Source: JBCCOW01 sp039025855 (lineage in GTDB: Bacteria; Planctomycetota; Phycisphaerae; Phycisphaerales; Phycisphaeraceae). Taken from it: a stretch of DNA of 62,276 nucleotides. Location: positions 1-62,276 of the forward strand of contig JBCCNL010000020.1 of assembly GCA_039025855.1 (NCBI GenBank). Reading direction: 5' to 3'. A program made the position numbers and the translations under genes. Each line of letters begins with the position of its first letter. Positions within the stretch are counted from its first letter, which is position 1. Positions 1 to 8,562 of the stretch are shown here, one piece after another. The notes beneath the pieces are model-generated. The model searched no databases. It saw only the letters and a program-made list of their open reading frames with translations, and was not told the origin of the DNA.

Positions 1-451
1 CACTCAGCTTCATCCGGCACGCAATGTCCACCCCCACCGCATATGGGATCACCGCCCCCCGCGTCGCCAACACCCCCCCGATCGGCAGCCCATACCCCAC
101 ATGCCCGTCCGGCATCAGCGCCCCCCGCACCGCCACCGGCAACCCACACGCCCGCTCCATCTGCTTCACCGCCTCCCCATCAATCCCCTCTCCCCAAACC
201 CGCCACGGCGCCGGCTCTTCGCGCGGCACATACACCGACGCGTCCACCGCTTCCGTCACCGCCCGCAGCGCCTCCACCACCGCCTCACTCAAACCCTCTG
301 CATCCACCTCCCCCCTCGCCGCCTCAGAAAGCCGTTCCCGCATCGCCGACGCATCCAACCCCTCCGCCGCCATCACCGCCACCGCCGCAAACGCCCGCTT
401 CATCGCCTCCCCCCGCGGGATCCCCAACTCAATCAAATCCTTCGGCTGCAT
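1..451 (-). CDS. rtcB: RNA-splicing ligase RtcB, N-terminal part (cut by window edge)
   Basis: An open frame runs leftward from the ATG at 451 off the window edge, giving 150 codons. The segment reading MPDGHVGYGLPIGGV followed by GVDIACRM is the RtcB signature, in which the Asp and Cys of the second motif are Mn(II) ligands. RtcB is a GTP-dependent ligase that joins RNA 2',3'-cyclic phosphate or 3'-phosphate ends to 5'-OH ends, in tRNA or stress-RNA repair. Only about the first third is present; the guanylylated histidine would lie off the edge. The frame is rich in G-ending codons on the minus strand, opposite to most minus-strand genes further right. The start follows a non-coding gap that holds a REP-like palindrome. 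Confidence 0.93.
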   Translation of the reverse strand, partial: MQPKDLIELGIPRGEAMKRAFAAVAVMAAEGLDASAMRERLSEAARGEVDAEGLSEAVVEALRAVTEAVDASVYVPREEPAPWRVWGEGIDGEAVKQMERACGLPVAVRGALMPDGHVGYGLPIGGVLATRGAVIPYAVGVDIACRMKLS

Positions 452-510
452 AGCACGAAAGATACCGCCCCACCCGAGATGCAGAACTCAACAACTCGGT
501 ACTCCCCCAG

Positions 511-535
511 CGAGCCGGGGCGTGTCGCCCCGGCC
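511..535. repeat. REP-like palindrome, RAYT-associated family
   Basis: GAGCCGGGGC, a three-base loop and GCCCCGGC form a hairpin between rtcB and the membrane-protein gene. The same sequence type occurs in pairs around the RAYT gene near 8 kb, so this is a dispersed copy of that family. Confidence 0.75.
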
Positions 536-546
536 AACCCGCATGC

Positions 547-1320
547 TCACCAACGCCGCATCACTCGGACCCGCCACCCCATCAACGCAACCAACAGCAC
601 CGGCAGAACCGTCCAAACCACACAGGGAATCAGGTGTCCAAGGGCATACGCCTGTTCTCCGGGATAGCTCGGACGAAAAATTTCTTGCCAGAACCCCCAT
701 TGCAGGAAGTTCGACCACGTCACCCATGCCGCCATCGCTGACCCCACAATCGGTATCGCAAGTACCCAAGCCGAATCCAAAACCCGAACGTCCGACACCG
801 ACGCCCCCGCCCGCGCTCTGCCGTGATCACACCACCAAGTGAGTCCGCCGACTACCACCCACCCGATCACATGCCCGCCAAACACCACAAGCCGAAAATC
901 CCAGTCCCAATCCCAAACGACGGCCGCCTGTGCGAGGAAGTCGGTGACCGCAAAGCCAGCGATGGCCGCCGTCCAAGCGGTCCCCGCGGCTCGCACCTCC
1001 ACCATCGCATGACGCGCTGCCATCATCCCGATCCCGATCGCGAACCCCAGGCACACCATCCCGAAGCCAAGCTCCCCACCACTCGGGAAGTTCCTTTGCC
1101 AGAACCAGTGCCCGAACACCACGGACCCCGGATTCAAACCGAACAAAACAGCAAAGGCCGTGAACGCCAAGCCATAACCCAGCCGGGGACACGCATCCCG
1201 ACACAGGTGCACCAACCCGACCGCCGCGATCCCCGCAGCCACACCCCACGCTGCACCCGGCCAGACTCCCGCAGGGTCCGGGCTATAGATCGTTGCATGA
1301 AACAAGACGATGCCGGGCAC
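547..1320 (-). CDS. Hypothetical polytopic membrane protein
   Basis: This 257-residue frame is strongly hydrophobic, with about seven candidate membrane helices separated by short loops and a final arginine-rich tail (GWRVRVMRRW). I do not recognise the family. The only usable start I see is GTG at 1320; no ribosome binding site is obvious, and the downstream end of gcvP lies just upstream, so it may be the second gene of a gcvP transcript. Codons mostly end in G. The hydrophobicity and continuous frame make it a likely real gene, but no substrate or role can be assigned. Confidence 0.65.
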   Translation of the reverse strand: MPGIVLFHATIYSPDPAGVWPGAAWGVAAGIAAVGLVHLCRDACPRLGYGLAFTAFAVLFGLNPGSVVFGHWFWQRNFPSGGELGFGMVCLGFAIGIGMMAARHAMVEVRAAGTAWTAAIAGFAVTDFLAQAAVVWDWDWDFRLVVFGGHVIGWVVVGGLTWWCDHGRARAGASVSDVRVLDSAWVLAIPIVGSAMAAWVTWSNFLQWGFWQEIFRPSYPGEQAYALGHLIPCVVWTVLPVLLVALMGWRVRVMRRW

Positions 1321-1358
1321 ACCTGCAGCAGAACGCAGACGCCAGCCAAAAGCAAGCC

Positions 1359-4289
1359 TTATTCCCCGTACGACTCCATCGGCTCACACGTACACACCAA
1401 ATTTCGATCCCCATACGGCTGATCAATCCGCGACACGCTTGGCCAGAACTTCACGCCCGGCAAGTCCTGACCCGCCGCCGGGTACGCCGCGACCCGCCGT
1501 GAGTACGGCCGATCCCACGCCTCCCCACTTACCACCGACGCCGGGTGCGGCGCATGCTTCAGCGGGTTGTTGTCTTCGGGCCACTCGCCGCTTTCGACCT
1601 TGGCGATCTCCGCCCGGATCCCGATCATCGCATCGCAGAACCGGTCCAGCTCCGCCTTCGACTCCGACTCCGTCGGCTCGATCATCAGCGTCCCCGCCAC
1701 CGGCCAACTCATCGTCGGGCCGTGGAACCCGTAGTCCATGAGCCGTTTCGCCACGTCCTCGACCGTGATGTGGCACGACTTATCGAACGGCCGGCAGTCC
1801 ACGATGAACTCGTGCGCCACCGTCCCGCTCGGGCCCGTGTACAGGATGTCGAAGTGCCCCCGCAGCCGGGCGGCCATGTAGTTCGCGTTCAGGATCGCCT
1901 GCTCGCTGGCTCGCTTCAGGCCACCACTGCCCATCATCGCGATGTACATCCACGAGATCGGCAGAATACTCGGCGACCCATACGGCGCCGCGCTCACCGC
2001 GTCGTGCGCTTCGCCGGCATCTTCTGCCAACGGATCGCCTGGCAGGTGCTCCGCCAAGTGTGCCGCCACGCCGATCGGCCCCATTCCTGGCCCACCCCCG
2101 CCGTGCGGGATGCAGAACGTCTTGTGCAGGTTCAGGTGGCACACGTCCGCCCCGATCAGGCCCGGGCTCGTCAGCCCGACCTGCGCGTTCATGTTCGCCC
2201 CATCCATATAAACCTGCCCGCCCTGGCTGTGGACGATTTCACAAGCTTCGCGAATCCCTTCTTCGAAGACGCCGTGCGTCGACGGGTAGGTGATCATCAT
2301 CGCCGCGAGTGTGTCGCCGCACTGCTCGGCTTTGGCTTTCAGGTCATTGAGGTCGATGTCGCCGTTGTCCGCACAGGCGACGGGCACGACCTCAAGCCCG
2401 GCGATCACCGCGGACGCCGGGTTCGTCCCGTGGGCCGAGGTCGGGATCAGGCACTTGACCCGCTGATCATCCCCGTTGGCCTGGTGGTACGACCGGATCG
2501 CCAGCAGCCCCGCATACTCGCCCTGGCTGCCTGCGTTGGGCTGTAAGGACACCGCCGCAAACCCCGTAATCTCCGCCAGCCAGAGCTCCAACTCGTCGAA
2601 CAGCTTCTTGTAGCCCGGCGCATCTTCCGGGGGGCAGAACGGGTGCAGCCCCCCAAACCCGGGCCACGTAACAGGTGCCATCTCGGCAGCGCTGTTGAGC
2701 TTCATCGTGCACGAACCCAACGGCACCATCCCGTGCACCAGCCCGTAGTCCAGCGAGACCAGCCGATGCAGGAACCGCATCATCTCGTGCTCGGTGTGGT
2801 ACCGGTTGAACACGTCCTGCGTCAGGTAGTCGGACGTGCGTCGCAGGCCGTCCGGGATTCCTCTCTCGGCTGTATCCGTCCTGTCGTGTGATGCTTTTGT
2901 GTCTGGGCAAACCGCGAGCACTACATCGTCAAGATCGGCATCGGTCGTGGTTTCGTCGACCACAATGTTGATCACGCCGGGGCGCAGGTGCCGGAGCCGA
3001 ACGCCCCGCTCGCTCGCCCGTTCCAGGACGGCCTCGACCTGAGATTTGCCGACATCGACGCTGACGGTGTCGAAGAACGCATCGTTGGCGATGCCGATCC
3101 CATTTGCCGACAAGCGCGCTGCCAGGGTCTTGGCGGTGTGGTGGACTCGCTCCGCGATCGCCCGCAGCCCGTCGGGGCCATGGTACACGCCGTAGAACGC
3201 CGCGATGTTGGCCAGCAGCGCCTGGGCGGTGCAGATGTTGGACGTCGCCTTGTCCCGGCGGATGTGCTGCTCGCGGGTTTGGATCGCCATCCGCAGCGCC
3301 CGTTTACCCTCGGCGTCTTTCGAGACCCCGATCAATCGGCCCGGTAATTTGCGGGCATGAGCGTCTTTGGTCGCCAGGAACGCCGCGTGTGGCCCCCCGT
3401 ATCCCATGGGCACGCCGAAACGCTGCGCACTGCCAACGGCAATGTCCGCGCCCCACTCGCCCGGCGGCGTCAGCAGGCAGCAGGCGAGCAGGTCCGTCGC
3501 CGCGACAACCAGTGCGCCGTGCTCCTGTGCCTTGGCCGCCAGCGCCGCGTAGTCTCCCACATGGCCGCAGGTGGCCGGGTATTGCAGTAGGACGCCGCAC
3601 ACATCGCCGGCCGAGCAGTCCAGCGCTTCCGGAGCATCCACCTCGACGTCGATGCCCAGTCCGCGTGCCCGGGTCTTGACCACCGCAATCGTCTGTGGGT
3701 GGCAGTTCCACGCCACCAGGAAACGAGTCTTTTTCTGCCGCCCGATGTTGAAACACATCGCCATTGCTTCGGCCGCGGCCGTCGCCTCGTCCAGCAGGCT
3801 CGCCCCCGCCAGCGGCAGCCCGACCAGCTCGCTCACCATGGTCTGGAACGTCAGTAGCGCCTCGAGCCGGCCCTGCGCGATCTCGGCCTGGTACGGGGTG
3901 TACGGCGTGTACCACAGCGGGTTCTCAAGCACGTTCCGCTTGATGACCTCGGGTGTGATCGTCCCGTGGTACCCCATCCCCAGCATCGGCCGGGTCACGC
4001 GGTTGCTCTCGGCGTAACCGCGTAGGCGGGCCAGCGCCTCGGTCTCGCTCAGCGCATGTGCCGGGTCCAGGCCGTCGAGCTTGAGCGGCCCATCCGACCG
4101 GATCGCCGCCGGGACCGTCTGCTCCATCAAGGCCTCGACCGAGCCGACACCGATCGTGTCAAGCATGGCCTGGCGATCGCCCTCGGGCAGGCCCATGTGG
4201 CGGGCCTCGAACCCGAACTCGGTCGCGGCTTGGGGCTGTAGATCAACGGTGACAGGGGGGCGTGAAAACGCGGCGGCGGGTGGGGTCAT
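1359..4289 (-). CDS. gcvP: Glycine dehydrogenase (aminomethyl-transferring), glycine cleavage P protein
   Basis: At 976 residues this is a full-length single-chain P protein: the N-terminal half corresponds to the alpha-like (gcvPA) part and the C-terminal half to the beta-like (gcvPB) part. The PLP-binding lysine is visible in NLHKTF at about residue 721, followed by a glycine-rich loop (HGGGGPGMG). The enzyme decarboxylates glycine and passes the aminomethyl group to the lipoyl arm of GcvH. No gcvT or gcvH lies nearby, so the operon is split. The ATG at 4289 matches the expected N terminus. The 113-bp gap to divergent polX shows no recognisable glycine riboswitch. Confidence 0.97.
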   Translation of the reverse strand: MTPPAAAFSRPPVTVDLQPQAATEFGFEARHMGLPEGDRQAMLDTIGVGSVEALMEQTVPAAIRSDGPLKLDGLDPAHALSETEALARLRGYAESNRVTRPMLGMGYHGTITPEVIKRNVLENPLWYTPYTPYQAEIAQGRLEALLTFQTMVSELVGLPLAGASLLDEATAAAEAMAMCFNIGRQKKTRFLVAWNCHPQTIAVVKTRARGLGIDVEVDAPEALDCSAGDVCGVLLQYPATCGHVGDYAALAAKAQEHGALVVAATDLLACCLLTPPGEWGADIAVGSAQRFGVPMGYGGPHAAFLATKDAHARKLPGRLIGVSKDAEGKRALRMAIQTREQHIRRDKATSNICTAQALLANIAAFYGVYHGPDGLRAIAERVHHTAKTLAARLSANGIGIANDAFFDTVSVDVGKSQVEAVLERASERGVRLRHLRPGVINIVVDETTTDADLDDVVLAVCPDTKASHDRTDTAERGIPDGLRRTSDYLTQDVFNRYHTEHEMMRFLHRLVSLDYGLVHGMVPLGSCTMKLNSAAEMAPVTWPGFGGLHPFCPPEDAPGYKKLFDELELWLAEITGFAAVSLQPNAGSQGEYAGLLAIRSYHQANGDDQRVKCLIPTSAHGTNPASAVIAGLEVVPVACADNGDIDLNDLKAKAEQCGDTLAAMMITYPSTHGVFEEGIREACEIVHSQGGQVYMDGANMNAQVGLTSPGLIGADVCHLNLHKTFCIPHGGGGPGMGPIGVAAHLAEHLPGDPLAEDAGEAHDAVSAAPYGSPSILPISWMYIAMMGSGGLKRASEQAILNANYMAARLRGHFDILYTGPSGTVAHEFIVDCRPFDKSCHITVEDVAKRLMDYGFHGPTMSWPVAGTLMIEPTESESKAELDRFCDAMIGIRAEIAKVESGEWPEDNNPLKHAPHPASVVSGEAWDRPYSRRVAAYPAAGQDLPGVKFWPSVSRIDQPYGDRNLVCTCEPMESYGE

Positions 4290-4402
4290 AGCATGTCCGG
4301 GGCGGGAATCGCAGGTGCAGCAAGTCTAGACCACTCCGCCGCCGCCAGCCACCCTTTTTCCCCTCGTCCTCAACCCGTTCACAGCCCCCGCAAGACCCGC
4401 TC

Positions 4403-6142
4403 ATGCCCCGATCCAACCGCGAACTCGCCGGCCTCTTCCAGCAGATGGCCGACATCAACGACATCCTCGGCGGCAACCGCTTCAAGTCGATCGCCTATCA
4501 GAAGGCCGCCCGCGTGGTCGGCGAGCTCGACCGCTCGGTGGTGGATATCGAACCGGCAGAGCTCAAGAAGGTCGAAGGCATCGGGGGCGGGACCGCTGAC
4601 CGCATCGCCGAGTACCTGGAGACCGGCGGGATCGTGGACCACCAGAAGCTGCTCGCGAAGGTCCCGGCCGGTCTGACCGAGCTGCTGGATATCTCGGGGC
4701 TCGGGCCGAAGTCGGTCGCGCTGCTCTGGAAGGAGGCTGGGGTCGAGAACCGTGCCGATCTGACCGCGAAGCTCGAGACCGATGAGCTGGCCGGGCTGAA
4801 GGGCTTCGGCAAGAAGACCATCGAGAACATCAAGAAGAGCCTGGCGTTCATGGACGAGGCCAGCAAACGCCACCGCATAGGTACGGCTGACGGCCTCGCC
4901 CGTGCGTTCCTCGAAGCACTCCGTGGTCTGCCCGGGGTTCAGCGGATCGAGCCCGCGGGCTCACTGCGTCGCGGCAAAGAGACGATCGGCGATCTCGACA
5001 TCCTCGTCGCCGCCGAGGCGTCCGATGCGGGGCCGATCTTCGAGGCCTTCGCTACGCACGAGCGTGTGACCGATGTGCTGCTCCGTGGCGACACCAAGTG
5101 CTCGGTCCGCACGGACGTGGGGATGCAGGTCGACCTGCGGGTGGTCCCGTCCGACGCATTCGGGGCGGCGCTGATGTACTTCACGGGGTCGAAAGAACAC
5201 AACGTCAAGATGCGGCAGCGGGCGTTGGATCATGGCTACACGCTCAACGAGTACGCCTTGGCCGACAAAGACGACAAGTCCAAGGTCATCGCCGCGGCGA
5301 CCGAGGAGGACGTGTTCAAGGCGTTGGGGCTGGCCTGGGTCCCGCCGGAGCTGCGGGAAGACCGCGGTGAGCTGAAGCTGGCCGAGTCGGATGACATCCC
5401 CGACCTGATCACGCTCGACGACATCCAGGCAGAACTGCACACCCACACCACCGCGTCAGACGGGACGTGGTCGATCGAAGACAACGCGCTGGGGGCTGCG
5501 GCCCGCGGGTTCCATACGGTCGCCATCACCGATCACTCCAAGGGGCAGGTCCAGGCCAACGGACTCAGCGATGCCCGCCTCGAGAAGCACATCGTGGCGA
5601 TACGGGAGGTGGCGGAGAAGCTCAAGGGCAAGATCCGGGTCCTGGCAGGCTCCGAGGTCGATATCTTGGCCGACGGTAAACTCGACTATCCGGACAGCCT
5701 GCTGGCGGAGCTTGATGTAGTGGTCGCCTCGCCACACGCGGCGCTGAGCCAGGACCCGAAGAAGGCAACCTCCAGGCTGCTCAAAGCGATCGAGAACCCG
5801 TACGTCACAATCCTCGGGCACCCGACTGGTCGGCTGATCCTGCGGCGTGAAGGGCTGTCCCCGGACATCCCGAAGCTATGTCAGGCATGTGCTGATCGTG
5901 GCGTGGCCATGGAGATCAACGCTAACCATTACCGGCTGGACCTGCGGGACACGCACGCCCGCACGGCACTAGATCACGGCTGTCAGCTCGCAATCAATAC
6001 CGACGCCCACGGCCCGGCAGACCTCGATCAGCTGCGCTACGGCGTGCTCACCGCCCGCCGGGCGGGGGCGATCGCCTCTGATGTGATCAACACGTTTAGC
6101 CGGAAGAAACTCGCTGATTGGCTTGGATCGGGAAACACCTAG
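4403..6142 (+). CDS. polX: DNA polymerase/3'-5' exonuclease PolX
   Basis: This 579-residue protein has the bacterial PolX layout. Helix-hairpin-helix segments occupy about residues 45-130 (motifs such as VEGIGGGTADRIAEY and ISGLGPK). The pol-beta nucleotidyltransferase core carries GSLRRGKETIGDLDIL near residue 185, with the metal-binding DxD. From about residue 340 there is a PHP domain, starting ELHTHTTASDG and continuing with TDHSKG, whose His and Asp residues coordinate the metals of the exonuclease. The family acts in base-excision repair gap filling. It diverges from gcvP. Its TAG stop overlaps the stop of the convergent ion-channel gene in the palindrome CTAG. Confidence 0.95.
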   Translation: MPRSNRELAGLFQQMADINDILGGNRFKSIAYQKAARVVGELDRSVVDIEPAELKKVEGIGGGTADRIAEYLETGGIVDHQKLLAKVPAGLTELLDISGLGPKSVALLWKEAGVENRADLTAKLETDELAGLKGFGKKTIENIKKSLAFMDEASKRHRIGTADGLARAFLEALRGLPGVQRIEPAGSLRRGKETIGDLDILVAAEASDAGPIFEAFATHERVTDVLLRGDTKCSVRTDVGMQVDLRVVPSDAFGAALMYFTGSKEHNVKMRQRALDHGYTLNEYALADKDDKSKVIAAATEEDVFKALGLAWVPPELREDRGELKLAESDDIPDLITLDDIQAELHTHTTASDGTWSIEDNALGAAARGFHTVAITDHSKGQVQANGLSDARLEKHIVAIREVAEKLKGKIRVLAGSEVDILADGKLDYPDSLLAELDVVVASPHAALSQDPKKATSRLLKAIENPYVTILGHPTGRLILRREGLSPDIPKLCQACADRGVAMEINANHYRLDLRDTHARTALDHGCQLAINTDAHGPADLDQLRYGVLTARRAGAIASDVINTFSRKKLADWLGSGNT

Positions 6143-6654
6143 CTGGCCGGCGGTGGGGGTGGTGTGGAGTCGGGCTGCTCGGTATCGACGAAGAAGCGTT
6201 GCATGAGTAGGAAGGTGAAGGACGCGGACCAGGTGATGAGGACGAGCCCGGTAAGGGCTTCGATGGCGACGAGCGCGCGGAGTGGGCCGAGGGGGACGAT
6301 GTCGCCGAACCCGACGGTGGTGAAGACAGCGGTGGAGAAGTAGAAGGAGTCGGTGAGGGTGTTGGCGTCCTGGCCGGCGAGTTCGCCGACACGGGTGCCG
6401 AAGAGGGCGGTGAGGCTGCCCATGGCGAAGGCGAAGCCGATGATCTGGATGATGTGGGCGGTGAGGAGGGTGAGCACGCTCCCGACGAGGCTGAGCCGGG
6501 GCGAGGGCCGGTATTTCTTGAGACACCAGATGATCAGTCGGATGGTTTCGTAGTGGAGTAGGACGCAGAGCCCGACCGCGATCGCGGCGGCGAGGTAGAC
6601 GGGCCAGGTGAGCGGGTCGGCGGCTGGGGTCGGGCTGGCGAGGGTGAGCGTCAC
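6139..6654 (-). CDS. Two-TM potassium channel family protein
   Basis: The 171-residue frame has three hydrophobic stretches and a pore loop reading STAVFTTVGFGDIVPLG. TVGFGD is the selectivity filter of the Ion_trans_2 (KcsA-like) family. It probably forms a tetrameric K+-selective channel. The start is taken as GTG at 6654, which overlaps the TGA of the upstream gene as GTGA, suggesting translational coupling. A much longer upstream frame without a stop is not coding in this phase. No C-terminal RCK domain is present, so ligand gating through RCK is unlikely. The stop shares CTAG with polX. Confidence 0.85.
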   Translation of the reverse strand: MTLTLASPTPAADPLTWPVYLAAAIAVGLCVLLHYETIRLIIWCLKKYRPSPRLSLVGSVLTLLTAHIIQIIGFAFAMGSLTALFGTRVGELAGQDANTLTDSFYFSTAVFTTVGFGDIVPLGPLRALVAIEALTGLVLITWSASFTFLLMQRFFVDTEQPDSTPPPPPAS

Positions 6655-6681
6655 GCTGCCGCGAGTGTACCGGGGCGCTGG

Positions 6682-6705
6682 GCCGGGCCGATACGGCCCG
6701 GCTCG
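6682..6705. repeat. REP-like palindrome inside the interrupted HTH/zinc gene
   Basis: GCCGGGCCG, a loop and CGGCCCGGC followed by TCGC. It is the minus-strand version of the RAYT-associated REP and encodes GEPGRIGP near the C terminus of the interrupted gene. Confidence 0.75.
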
Positions 6706-7361
6706 CCGGGGCTTTTTGGAAGGTGGATGATGCCGCGGTGATCGACGTCGCGGCCGAAGAGCAGGCCGTTGCTGAGGTGGGTGATGAACGTGTTCCAGCC
6801 GCGGTAGGTGGCGAAGTCGGTGCCGCGGATGTTCCAGCAGTCCTTGCAGGCGAAGGCTCGGGTGTCGCGGTGCGGGTCGTGCTGGGCGGGGTGCCAGAGG
6901 CCTTGCAGTTCTGAGGTGATGGGCAGGCCAAGCGGGTCGTCGAGCCATCGGCCGACGGTCATGACGGGGAGGGGGCCGTAGAGGACCATGCAGCGTTTGC
7001 CGCAGTCGCGCCAGCCGCCGAGGGCGTTGGGACGGCCGGGGCAGAGCCATTCCCAGCCCTTGAATTCGGGCTTGCCGTTTCTGGGACGGATGCGGGGGAC
7101 ACGCTGGGCTTGCAGTTCGTATTCGGGCGGGATGCGTTCGCTGAGGTACTGCTAGGCGGAGCCCCAGAGGGGGTGCGGGCGGTCGCCGCGGGCGGCGCCG
7201 GGGTCGAGGGGGCGGTCGGCCCAGACGATGGGGACGGCGTTGCCGCGCTTGCCGTGGGAGGAGGCCTTTTCGTAGCGGACGTGGAGGCCAGGCTTGTCGG
7301 CGAGGAGGCGTGGGGTATCTGCGGGGTGGGGGGGAGGTTGCGGCGGGTCGGCCGGGGTGGT

Positions 7362-7385
7362 GGGGCCGGCACGGCCCGGCTCGCT
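7362..7385. repeat. REP-like palindrome inside the interrupted HTH/zinc gene
   Basis: GGGGCCGGC, ACGGCCCGGC and TCGCT form an imperfect hairpin of the RAYT-associated family. It lies in a proline-rich linker and is translated as SEPGRAGP. Confidence 0.7.
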
Positions 7386-7884
7386 GGGGAGGGCACCGCT
7401 GCGGGGGCGGCAGCGGGCGGTGCGGTAGTGCTCCCACAGGCGGACGCGGTTGGCCTGCTTCTGGGCTTTGGACCGGCCCTGCTTCACCGGGAGCCAGCGG
7501 CGCAGCGTGTTGGGGTGTCGCCCGAGGCGTCGGCCGGTCTCGTGGAGGGTGACGCCGGGCCAGTCGAGACGGACGGGGGTGCAGAGTTCGCGGATCGCGT
7601 CGCCCGAGAGTTCGAGGGTGTGGGGCTGTTGTGCATCGACGGCGTCCCAGTCGCTCTCGACGCACCAGGCGTGGTCGAGCCGGGTGTCGCCGGCTCGGAG
7701 CTTGATGGCCCACGCGCGGGGGACGCTGCTGGCGATTCGGGTCTCGGTGACGCGGCGGTAGCGGCGGCGGGCTTCGTCGGGGTCGGCTTCGCATCGGGCC
7801 ATGACGCGGTGCCACGCGTCGATGAGTCGTCGGTCGAGAAGGTCCACGCGGGGGTGTGGTGCGGCGGGTTTGTGCGCATTGTGG

Positions 7885-7969
7885 GCGAGCCGGGCCGTGT
7901 CGGCCCGGCGGGGTTGCGGAGTGCTTGGAGATTGTCGCGGGAGGCCGGGGCGACACGCCCCGGCTCGCT
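7885..7969. repeat. Paired inverted REP block, downstream of RAYT
   Basis: REP at 7885-7909 and inverted REP at 7943-7969, separated by a spacer containing GAGATTG. The block matches 8464-8548 in the same orientation. Its right edge supplies the TAG stop of the RAYT gene. Confidence 0.85.
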
Positions 7970-8459
7970 ATTGCGGCGTGGTGCGTTGTCGTTGGATGTA
8001 CCGGGTGACGTTCTGCAGATAGCTGTTGTCTGTCACGGGTTTCGTCGAACCGCCGTCGGCCCACCAGCCGTGCGGTGGGGTGGTGAACTCGGTGTTGAGC
8101 GCTTCGCTGAGCCAGCGCTTGAGCCACTGGCGGATGGATTTGGGTGGTTTGCTGCGCTCGGCGTCGAGCAGGACGTGGACGTGATCACCCTCGGGTGGCG
8201 CGGCGGCGATGTGATAGGTCCATCCGCCGCGTTTGCAGAGGGCGGGGAGTGCGCTTTCGATGTGTTGGCGTTGTGCTTTGTTGAGAGTGACAGGTGGATC
8301 GGCGGGGGCAGTTTGGCGTTTGGGATCGGGTGGTGGGAAGGGCGTGTTGATCTGGTTGTGTCTGCGATCGACGGTGGCGCGGGGGTCGGAATGCAGGCGG
8401 GTGGCGTAGGTGCCGAAGGTGATGTGCCACGAGCGTCGGGTGGGGTCGAGGGGTTGCAT
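7968..8459 (-). CDS. REP-associated tyrosine transposase (IS200-like, Y1 HUH)
   Basis: This 163-residue protein has the Y1 transposase features: an N-terminal strand (SWHITFGTYATRLH), the HUH metal-binding motif in GDHVHVLLDAE near residue 93, and a C-terminal helix with candidate catalytic tyrosine (NVTRYIQRQ). The length and the flanking REP hairpins fit RAYT/TnpA-REP rather than a self-mobile IS200 element, because no IS ends or second gene are present. The family nicks and rejoins single-stranded REP DNA. ATG 8459 lies 4 bp inside the upstream REP block, and TAG 7968 is formed at the border of the downstream block. Confidence 0.85.
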   Translation of the reverse strand: MQPLDPTRRSWHITFGTYATRLHSDPRATVDRRHNQINTPFPPPDPKRQTAPADPPVTLNKAQRQHIESALPALCKRGGWTYHIAAAPPEGDHVHVLLDAERSKPPKSIRQWLKRWLSEALNTEFTTPPHGWWADGGSTKPVTDNSYLQNVTRYIQRQRTTPQ

Positions 8460-8463
8460 CGTG

Positions 8464-8548
8464 GCGAGCCGGGCCGTGTCGGCCCGGCGGGGTTATGGTG
8501 AACTTCGAGATTGCGGCGGTAGGCCGGGGCGACACGCCCCGGCTCGCT
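8464..8548. repeat. Paired inverted REP block, upstream of RAYT
   Basis: REP at 8464-8488 and inverted REP at 8522-8548 around a spacer with GAGATTG. It is the second copy of the block at 7885-7969. It lies between the RAYT start and the end of the frameshifted oxidoreductase gene. Confidence 0.85.
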
Positions 8549-8562
8549 GCGGGAGGGGGTTG

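Larger units (their letters stand above)
6651..7847 (-). pseudogene. HTH/zinc-ribbon-like protein interrupted by an in-frame TAG
   Basis: One reading frame runs from ATG 7847 to TGA 6651 and is broken once by TAG at 7154-7152, after the residues HPLWGSA. Before it (231 residues) there is a helix-turn-helix-like segment (VTLHETGRRLGRHPNTLRRW). After it, sensible coding continues (QYLSERIPPEYELQAQ), with paired cysteines (LCPGRP, RDCGKRC, ACKDCW) that look like a zinc ribbon. A single TGG-to-TAG change would explain the break. Two REP palindromes lie within the frame and are translated as GEPGRIGP and SEPGRAGP. I do not recognise the family; a DNA-binding or mobile-element accessory role is inferred from the HTH and the neighbouring RAYT. 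Confidence 0.6.
7885..8548 (-). mobile_element. RAYT unit: IS200-like transposase bracketed by paired REP elements
   Basis: Two copies of an approximately 85-bp block (7885-7969 and 8464-8548) flank the RAYT gene as direct repeats. Each block holds one REP reading GCGAGCCGGGCCGTGTCGGC, a spacer that keeps GAGATTG, and a second REP in inverted orientation (the GGCCGGGGCG type). This is the layout of a BIME-like pair. The transposase starts 4 bp from one block, and its stop codon overlaps the edge of the other, so gene and repeats form one compact unit. REP-associated tyrosine transposases normally act on their own family of REP hairpins, and scattered copies at 0.5, 6.7 and 7.4 kb fit that. 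Confidence 0.8.

Noticed and set aside
24..842. Long open frames on the plus strand near the left edge
   Set aside because: They are antisense shadows of rtcB and the membrane-protein gene, with Pro/Ser/Thr-rich products and no domain.
4290..4402. Possible glycine riboswitch before gcvP
   Set aside because: The gap is only 113 bp and shows none of the conserved aptamer elements.
1350..6150. Replication origin at the composition switch
   Set aside because: No cluster of DnaA boxes and no dnaA, dnaN or gyrB nearby; the composition change is reported only as an observation.
7152..7154. Programmed UAG readthrough in the HTH/zinc gene
   Set aside because: The context UAG-CAG-UAC only partly resembles known leaky contexts, so readthrough is not claimed.
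6139..8127. One 662-residue minus-strand frame covering channel and RAYT region
   Set aside because: Only the last 171 codons make sense; the rest is Arg/Pro-rich and overlaps better-supported frames.
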